Of a stretch of DNA of 64,000 bases, positions 58,037-64,000 are shown piece after piece. A program made the position numbers and the translations under genes. The notes under the pieces were generated by a model. It saw only the letters and a list, made by a program, of their open reading frames with translations, searched no databases and was not told the DNA's origin. Source of the stretch: Calendula officinalis (lineage: Eukaryota; Streptophyta; Magnoliopsida; Asterales; Asteraceae); assembly GCA_963853835.1 (NCBI GenBank), contig OY970826.1:76006929-76070928 (forward strand), written 5' to 3'. Numbering within the stretch: the stretch's first letter is position 1; every line of letters begins with the position of its first letter.

Positions 58037-60490
58037 TTATACGTTCTTGTTTTTTTCACGAACAAAATGAATGTCAATTTCTATGTGTTTTGTGCATTGA
58101 TGTTGTACTGGATTCTGAGTGAGATACACGGCTGAGATGTTATCACAGTAGATGATGGTGGCTTGGCGAATCGGAAGATGAAGCTCAAGAAGTAGGTTTC
58201 GCAGCCAGGAAGTTTCAGCCGCTGCATTAGCGACGCCTGTGTATTCGGCTTCAGCGCTGGATCGGGATATTGTAGGTTGTCTTTTGGACGACCATGAGAC
58301 AATGTTGTCACCGATAAAAACACAATAGCCTGATGTGGAGCGTCGAGAGTCGGGACATCCCCCCCAATCAGCGTCAGAGTAAGCAGTAAGTTTTGTTGAC
58401 TTTGAGGGAGTGATGTGGAGCCCGTAATGACTGGTGCCTTTGAGATATCTGAGAATGCGTTTTAGAAAGTTGAAGTGCGGATCTCGAGGTGCATGCATAA
58501 AGAGACATACTTGTTGAACTGCGTAAGAGATGTCCGGCCGAGTAAAGGTTAAGTATTGAAGAGCTCCGGCAAGGCTGCGGTATAGAGTGGCATCTTTCAT
58601 AGGTTCACCAATGGTTTCACTGAGTTTGGAGTTGGTATCGACAGGTGTAGCACATGGTTTGCAATGCTGCATGTTTGCCCGTTTAAGAATATCGTGCACA
58701 TACTGTTCTTGGGTAAGAAATAAACCTCCATTTTGTTGTTTTACTTGAATGCCGAGAAAGTGATGAAGAGGTCCGAGGTCCGACATTGCAAATTCTTTGG
58801 ATAATAAATCTATGAAGTAGCGTAAAGTTGTGTTGTCGGAAGCGGTCAAGATTATGTCATCCACGTAAAGAAGAAGATATGCCATTTTGTTGCCTTTGTG
58901 GAAAACAAAAAGAGAATTGTCACTTGTGGTGCTTTTGAACCCGCATGTATCAATGTATGATGCAAAACGATGATACCAAGCTCGTGGTGTCTGTTTAAGC
59001 CCATATAAAGATTTCTGCAATCGACACACATGTTTTGGGTGGTTTGGGTCCACAAACCCTGGAGGTTGGAACATATAAACGGTTTCTTTAAGATCTCCGT
59101 GTAAGAATGCATTCTTGACGTCTAGTTGATGTATAGGCCATGATCGTGAAATGGCTAGACTTAAAACGGTTCGGATTGTGGTTGGTTTCACAACAGGACT
59201 GAAAGTTTCATCACAATCGACCCCCACTTGTTGACATTTACCATTAACGACTAATCTTGCTTTATATCGTGCAAGAGTCCCGTTTGCGTGAAATTTATGC
59301 CGATAGATCCACATGCAACGTATAACATGAGCATCAGGTGGTCTTGGTACAAGTTCCCATGTATTGTTATCTATTAAAGCTGTATGTTCATCGGTCATAG
59401 CGGTGTGCCAATTTGGATCAGAAAGGGCGTATGTGTGGGATTTGGGTAACGGAGATATGTGTGATGGAGATGTGGTGGTGTGGAGGTTGAGTGGTGGATT
59501 AGGTTTTGTAATTCCGGCCTTTGATCGTGTGGTCATAGGGTGACTTGAAGTGGGTGGAGGTGGTGGTTGTTGTCTTCGAGAGTAAGTGAGAGGGTAATAG
59601 GTTGGAGGTGGAGGTGGAGGTGGAGGTGGAGATGAAGGTTGGGGAAGTGATGTTGGAGGTGTTGGTGTTGTAGGTGTGGGAGAGGTAATAGTAGTTTGAG
59701 AGGGTGGTTCATGAGGGCTAGAGGTAGCGGGTTGGGATTGGAAGATAATGGGGGATGGGTCAGAGTCTAGAAATGAGTAATTATGTGGTGTAGAAGGTTG
59801 GAGATTGGCATATGGAAAATTGGTTTCATCAAATGTGACGTGTCGAGAGAGGATGATTTTTCCAGTGGTCATATCAAGGCAACGATAACCTCGGTATTGA
59901 GCTGGGTACCCAAGAAATAAACAAGGTTTGGAGCGGGGAGCAAGTTTATGTTGGCGAGTTGCTGATAGGTTGGGAAAACATGCACAACCAAAAATACGTA
60001 AGTGGTCGTATGTAGGATGTTTGAGGTAGAGAGCGGAAGTGGGTGTATGGTTAGACAATAATTTGGTGGGAAGAATATTGTGAAGATAAGTTGCGGTATG
60101 AAGAGCATCAACCCAAAATGATGGTGGGAGAGATGCATGAGTTAGAAGAGAGAGCATGAGTTCGTTAATGCGACGAATCATGCGCTCAGCGGTGCCATTT
60201 TGTTGTGAGGTATGTGGACATGAGAACCGAATATGGAGACCGGTGGTGGTTGCGAAATTGTGGAATGAGTTGTTATCGAATTCACCACCTTTGTCGCACT
60301 GAAAAGTTTTAAGAAGGGTGTTGAATTGTGTTTGAATGTATTTGTGAAAAGATTTAATTTTGTCAAATGTTTCGGACTTGTATTTGATTGGAAAAACCCA
60401 TGTGAAATGAGTAAAATCATCGATGAGAATGAGATAATATTTAAAACCAGTGTTGCTTTGTACAGGTGAAGTCCATAGATCGGCATGCAC
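58037..60490 (-). CDS. Copia pol: integrase, reverse transcriptase, RNase H (3' truncated)
   Basis: A long uninterrupted frame. Integrase core: ADLWTSPVQS, LIDDFTHFTWVFP, FQCDKGGEFDN, CPHTSQQNGTAERM. Pro-rich spacer (PPPPPPPPPTYYPL). RT: WHTAMTDEHTALIDNNTWELV, YKARLVVNGKCQQVGVDC, VKNAFLHGDLKETVYM, LYGLKQTPRAWYHRF, catalytic YVDDIILTAS. RNase H: YSDADWGGCPDSRRSTSGYC, SSAEAEYTGVANA, YCDNISAVYLTQNPVQHQ, then the frame ends at KNKNV. The family normally continues about 30-40 residues, so the C-terminus is cut. The upstream part (protease) is in another register at 60585-61505. Confidence 0.9.
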   Translation of the reverse strand: MHADLWTSPVQSNTGFKYYLILIDDFTHFTWVFPIKYKSETFDKIKSFHKYIQTQFNTLLKTFQCDKGGEFDNNSFHNFATTTGLHIRFSCPHTSQQNGTAERMIRRINELMLSLLTHASLPPSFWVDALHTATYLHNILPTKLLSNHTPTSALYLKHPTYDHLRIFGCACFPNLSATRQHKLAPRSKPCLFLGYPAQYRGYRCLDMTTGKIILSRHVTFDETNFPYANLQPSTPHNYSFLDSDPSPIIFQSQPATSSPHEPPSQTTITSPTPTTPTPPTSLPQPSSPPPPPPPPPTYYPLTYSRRQQPPPPPTSSHPMTTRSKAGITKPNPPLNLHTTTSPSHISPLPKSHTYALSDPNWHTAMTDEHTALIDNNTWELVPRPPDAHVIRCMWIYRHKFHANGTLARYKARLVVNGKCQQVGVDCDETFSPVVKPTTIRTVLSLAISRSWPIHQLDVKNAFLHGDLKETVYMFQPPGFVDPNHPKHVCRLQKSLYGLKQTPRAWYHRFASYIDTCGFKSTTSDNSLFVFHKGNKMAYLLLYVDDIILTASDNTTLRYFIDLLSKEFAMSDLGPLHHFLGIQVKQQNGGLFLTQEQYVHDILKRANMQHCKPCATPVDTNSKLSETIGEPMKDATLYRSLAGALQYLTFTRPDISYAVQQVCLFMHAPRDPHFNFLKRILRYLKGTSHYGLHITPSKSTKLTAYSDADWGGCPDSRRSTSGYCVFIGDNIVSWSSKRQPTISRSSAEAEYTGVANAAAETSWLRNLLLELHLPIRQATIIYCDNISAVYLTQNPVQHQCTKHIEIDIHFVREKNKNV

Positions 60491-60584
60491 TAAGTCAAAA
60501 GGTTTTAAAGTGGTTGTTGTAGAGGTTTTAAAAGGTAAACGTTTGTATTTTGCTATTTGACAGGAATGACAAATTGATAAGCGA

Positions 60585-61505
60585 TCATTTTTTATTGCAA
60601 GAAATGTGTTTATTCTTGTTGAGAATATTCATTACATGATCTCCCGGATGACCAAGTCGAGAATGCCAAAATTGTGAAATAGATGGAACAAAACAAGATA
60701 AGGCTTGTTCGATGGATGGTTTGGTGAATGGGTAGAGATCTCCGGTACTATCGTGTCTCGATAGGAGTTTTCCGGTTTTATAATCATTTATAGAAAAACC
60801 ATAAGGATCAAATGCAACAGAAACATTATTGTGACGACAAAATTTGCGGACGGATACAAGATTTTTGATAACATGTGGTGTGTGTAGTACATCTTTGAGA
60901 TGTAGTTGTGTGGTTGGATGAGGTAGGGTGGTGTGGCCGGATCCAATAACGGGCACTTGATTACCATTTCCGACATACACAGATTTAACAGAAGACACAC
61001 AAGGGATGGATATTTTACCTGGTTCGGCAGTGAGATGAGATGTTGCGCCGGAATCCATGTACCATTGGTCGTCATTTGATTTTACTGAAATATGGGCATG
61101 TGCTTGGTCTTGGGCCTGAGTTGGTGCTGAATGTTGGTGATTAAAATTAGCATCCCAAGGGGGAGCCCAACAAGTAGGATACGGTCCATTCTGTGAAGAC
61201 CACCAAGGTGCGGGCCACATTGTGAATGGGCTGTCAAACATTGAACTTTTGTAAACAGGCTGCCTATCGTACGAATTAAAATAGCGACCAGTGTAGAAAT
61301 TGCAAAAATTGCGATCGGTGAAGAGATTGCAAGTAGGGTTTTGTCTGTTTTGATTATGATTTCGAATTGAAGGGCTGTAGCGAAGATGGTTGCTTGAACC
61401 ATAGCGGCTAGGGCTTCGGTGATCGGTGGAATTAGAGAATCTGTTACCGGCCATTAGAAAGGATGCTGGAAACTTGGTGTTTGTGAGCGGAATTAACGAT
61501 TTCAA
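60585..61505 (-). CDS. Copia protease and GAG-pre-integrase region (gag-deleted)
   Basis: The frame begins near the leader. It has a low-complexity Asn/Ser/Arg/Tyr-rich segment and an aromatic stretch (MWPAPWWSSQNGPYP), then the protease site WYMDSGATSHLT, VYVGNGNQVPVIGSG, LKDVLHTPHVIKNLVSV and the pre-integrase HSRLGHPGDHVM. It shifts register after this into the integrase frame. The normal N-terminal gag domain and zinc knuckle are missing. Confidence 0.82.
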   Translation of the reverse strand: MKSLIPLTNTKFPASFLMAGNRFSNSTDHRSPSRYGSSNHLRYSPSIRNHNQNRQNPTCNLFTDRNFCNFYTGRYFNSYDRQPVYKSSMFDSPFTMWPAPWWSSQNGPYPTCWAPPWDANFNHQHSAPTQAQDQAHAHISVKSNDDQWYMDSGATSHLTAEPGKISIPCVSSVKSVYVGNGNQVPVIGSGHTTLPHPTTQLHLKDVLHTPHVIKNLVSVRKFCRHNNVSVAFDPYGFSINDYKTGKLLSRHDSTGDLYPFTKPSIEQALSCFVPSISQFWHSRLGHPGDHVMNILNKNKHISCNKK

Positions 61506-61840
61506 ATCACTATGTGGGTTGCGACACAGAAGCCAGAAGCCGTAGCTTCAATGATTCAATGATTCAATCGATTGAAGAAATCGATTTGAAGAACTGCAGA
61601 GACAAAGCCGTAGCTTCAAAAAGAAAAAAAAATGATAAAGGCTGCAGAATTGAAAAGAAAACGAAATTCTTAGGTAAGAGCTCTTGGCTCTGATACCATG
61701 TAATTCACTATGAATTCCTGATTTATTTCATTAATAAAGTTGGGTATATATACAAGAAATGTAATCGACAGTTACATACAAGAAAAGGAAATAATTGATA
61801 CACTTTTAATGACATAAATACAATATAATAAACTGCAAAT

Positions 61841-62134
61841 CTTCAAGCATATATTTCGGCTAATAGTTACTTGCGCAGTGCTATGAATGCAGATATAAAA
61901 TGATGGCGATTGACCATAGCCAATAGTAGAAAGGACAGGTCAATAGAAATCGAAAAAATAGTGAAAAAAACGCATGTTGATATCCATATTAAAAATAATG
62001 GTAAACATTATTATTTGTGCTTGACATTCAAGTCACATATTTTCACTTATCAACAAAACATTTGATACATAATCATCTTTTTTGTATACAAGGAACAAAA
62101 CATCAATTCAATTTCACATTATACAGTTACAAAG
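61841..62134. other. Intergenic, nothing recognised
   Basis: AT-rich sequence between the truncated copia element and the duplicated segment. Confidence 0.4.
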
Positions 62135-62645
62135 AATGTGGCGTATTAAGCATTTTGGTGTTGTATGCAATCTCTTCTGTGTTTGAGTCTTTGTAGCAAT
62201 GTGTTTGTTAAGGCTCGGTTTGTCCTTGTATTCCAAGTGGTGGCTAGGAGTTCGCGAGTGTTTGTTGGTACCGGTATTCATCTTGGTTTGTTCTTGTCTT
62301 GTAGTTTCTAGCATCTAGTCAGTTTTTTAATGAAATATCATATTGATTATTAAATATTTATACTTTATCATCATAACTATAATATGATTAATATTTGAAA
62401 TCCATTAATTTTTTTTTCATAATTTTATCATTTAATTTAGATATTTATATTGATAAATGAGTAAAGAGATAAATAAGGGCATTTAGTAGGAAATAATAAT
62501 ATTTTTTTAAATATATTATCTGCCTAATTAACAGAGCATGTGAATTCTGAAGTCTTAAATTAAATTAAATATGCCTAATTAACATATATATTGGGCCAGA
62601 TGATGATTCAAACTCGTGAGTCGATACTATCAAACTTTGGTTATT
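62135..62645 (+). repeat. ~0.5 kb duplicated segment, copy 2 (upstream of RS2Z gene)
   Basis: Counterpart of 23855-24350, in the same orientation. It ends about 100 bp before the likely transcribed region of the RS2Z gene, so it is part of that gene's upstream sequence. Confidence 0.7.
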
Positions 62646-62744
62646 CTGTGACCCGACCCATATTAGCCCATTCTGGTCCGTGCGATGTTATTTTATTTCA
62701 TCCTACGGCTAAAATTTGTCGGTTTAGAGTATAACAAAGGGAGA

Positions 62745-62815
62745 TCTCTCTACACGCTCTTCTTCATCTGCGGAACTCGCAAGTCTAAATCGGATTTGGG
62801 GATAATTTTGCCAAG
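62745..62815 (+). promoter_or_regulatory. Probable 5' UTR exon of the RS2Z gene
   Basis: A CT-rich stretch (CTCTCTACACGCTCTTCTTC) typical of plant leaders, ending in the donor AAG/GTTCGT at 62815/62816. The transcription start is inferred only. Confidence 0.45.
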
Positions 62816-63368
62816 GTTCGTTTATGTCTCTATATACTCACTAAAACGCTAAATTGGTTATTGGAATTTCAGATTCATCTGGTTGATTTTATCTATTGTA
62901 CGTTTTCTTTTTGTTTTGATAGTTCCTGATTACAATTCGGAGAGATATGCATGTGATTAGAGTAGTTTAAACAAATAGAGTTACGTGTTTCTGTCGAATT
63001 TTATCTTATTGTAGCCAAATAGGATAATAATTGATGAACTTATCGATGTTAAAAAATGAGAATTTCACAAAGGCATTTATAGCTGATTATAGGAATTCAT
63101 GATCGAACTGATGTTAGCAAAATTGGACGTGCTTACAAAACAAAAGAAAGTAAAGCATAAAACTTGAATTGAAATTGGATGTCGTTACAGTCTATGTTGC
63201 TTATTTGTTCTGCCAAACGATACAGTTACTTTTTACTAAACAATTCCTCAATAATTTGTTCAAACCACTTCCAAATAGTACGTAATTTCAATTTACATGA
63301 AAAAATCTGTGTGCTATGTATCTATCATACATAATTGATGATGAAGTACTCTTTGAATTATGTTAAAA

Positions 63369-63475
63369 ATGCCTCGCTATGATGATCGATATGGTACAAC
63401 TCGTTTATATGTTGGCCGTTTATCTTCACGAACACGCTCTCGTGATTTGGAGTACTTATTCAGCAAATATGGCAG
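63369..63475 (+). CDS. RS2Z: SR splicing factor, RS2Z type (two zinc knuckles), first coding exon only
   Basis: ATG at 63369; the exon ends at GGCAG before the donor GTTAG (63476). It encodes MPRYDDRYGTTRLYVGRLSS and then RTRSRDLEYLFSKYGR. That is the invariant N-terminus of plant RS2Z32/33 proteins, with RNP2 (LYVGRL) of the RRM and its first helix. The rest (RNP1, two CCHC knuckles, RS domain) lies beyond the right edge. These nuclear proteins act in splice-site choice. A likely non-coding first exon ends at 62815 (CCAAG before GTTCGT), giving a 5' UTR intron as is common in this family; its start is not fixed. Which paralogue it is cannot be told from this exon. Confidence 0.85.
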
Positions 63476-64000
63476 GTTAGTGTTTTTTTAAAATGTTGAA
63501 TCGTTATCTGTTTAATTGTCATTCTATATGTCATACATGAGAATACAAATTGAAGCTCATTGGTAATATCTTTAGATGATTACTTGAAGGATTCAGCTTT
63601 TAAGGAGATACTTGATTTGTAGTTATAGTAGTATTGCTTACCCAAATGATTGAAAATAGAGTGTGAGCAACAAAGCTTAGAACATAAAGAGAGAGAAAAA
63701 TTAGGTACTGGAAAAGTGTAGTGTGGTGAGTGTGCCTTTAGGTTATGTGATTTAACTTGAATGAATTTATTGAAGGTTTTCGGGCTTTTACCCGACCTGG
63801 AAGTCAAATGGTGCAAAAATGATGGGAAGTTACATACTTTGTGTAGTTCTTAGTACCTGTTTTTATCAAGAATTCCAAATTCCAAAATGGTGTTTAGTTC
63901 TTCTTGATGGGCGATTATGATGAAATGATCAAGTAATGTGGATATGAAGCATGATTTCGCCTTTGTTGTATGTATCCCTCTTTTTCCCTCCTTTTTGTAG
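63476..64000 (+). other. Intron 2 of the RS2Z gene, open at the window edge
   Basis: No coding match in this stretch; long introns in the RRM region are usual for RS2Z genes. Confidence 0.5.

Larger units (their letters stand above)
58033..61840 (-). mobile_element. Truncated Ty1/copia element (one LTR, gag mostly missing)
   Basis: On the minus strand: 5' LTR beginning somewhere near 61814-61840 and ending at 61699, PBS GCTCTGATACCA at 61687-61698, a short leader, then protease to RNase H. The usual gag N-terminal domain is absent between leader and protease. The 3' end stops just after RNase H at about 58033, without polypurine tract or 3' LTR. The outer LTR border and any TSD could not be fixed. 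Confidence 0.82.

Overview
The window is nuclear DNA of a flowering plant. Coding genes have short exons with GT/AG introns, non-coding DNA is AT-rich, and most of the 64 kb is transposable elements nested in one another. The retrotransposon gag and LTR types, and a patatin-like host gene, suggest a dicot, possibly Asteraceae; that placement is inference.

Only three host genes are well supported. (1) A minus-strand S9 (prolyl-oligopeptidase-like) peptidase gene at 2640-7353. Its eleventh visible exon is split by two LTR retrotransposons and exon 6 carries a frameshift, so this copy looks dead. (2) A plus-strand patatin-like acyl hydrolase gene at 42294-57585. It has seven exons in phase, with a ~13 kb Helitron inside intron 5. 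(3) The first coding exon of an SR splicing factor of the RS2Z type at 63369, running off the right edge. Exon-like host fragments flanking 26080/40378 may be remains of a fourth gene.

Layout: 1-2639 is the 5' part of a minus-strand copia element. 2658-4761 is a complete gag-only LTR element with target-site duplication (TSD) ATATG. 4762-7353 is the rest of the S9 gene. 7355-11540 is a ~180 bp tandem repeat invaded by a non-autonomous Helitron (7505-10003), a Mutator-type foldback MITE (10028-10857) and a Stowaway-type MITE (10868-11161). 11662-22549 holds three long solo LTRs of chromovirus type and a FAR1-type MULE (17569-22147). 22579-23655 is a TIR element. 26081-40377 is a copia element (TSD GAACA) containing a chromovirus (27984-36087, TSD CTAGG), with a second short gag-only element inside its 5' LTR (38721-40199, TSD GATTC). 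44054-57033 is the autonomous Helitron. 58033 to about 61840 is a truncated copia element.

The Helitron encodes a Rep-helicase whose five main exons join in one open frame, and an 11-exon RPA70-like protein that is also in phase throughout. Upstream of Rep are AT-hook exons in a ~1.17 kb direct tandem duplication. The smaller Helitron at 7505 shares both termini with it and carries a decayed fragment of an ABCB transporter gene, so the window holds an apparent autonomous/non-autonomous pair. A second unusual signal is an array of stem-loops in the chromovirus LTRs: a conserved GGAGGCATTC loop with stems that differ in sequence yet stay complementary.
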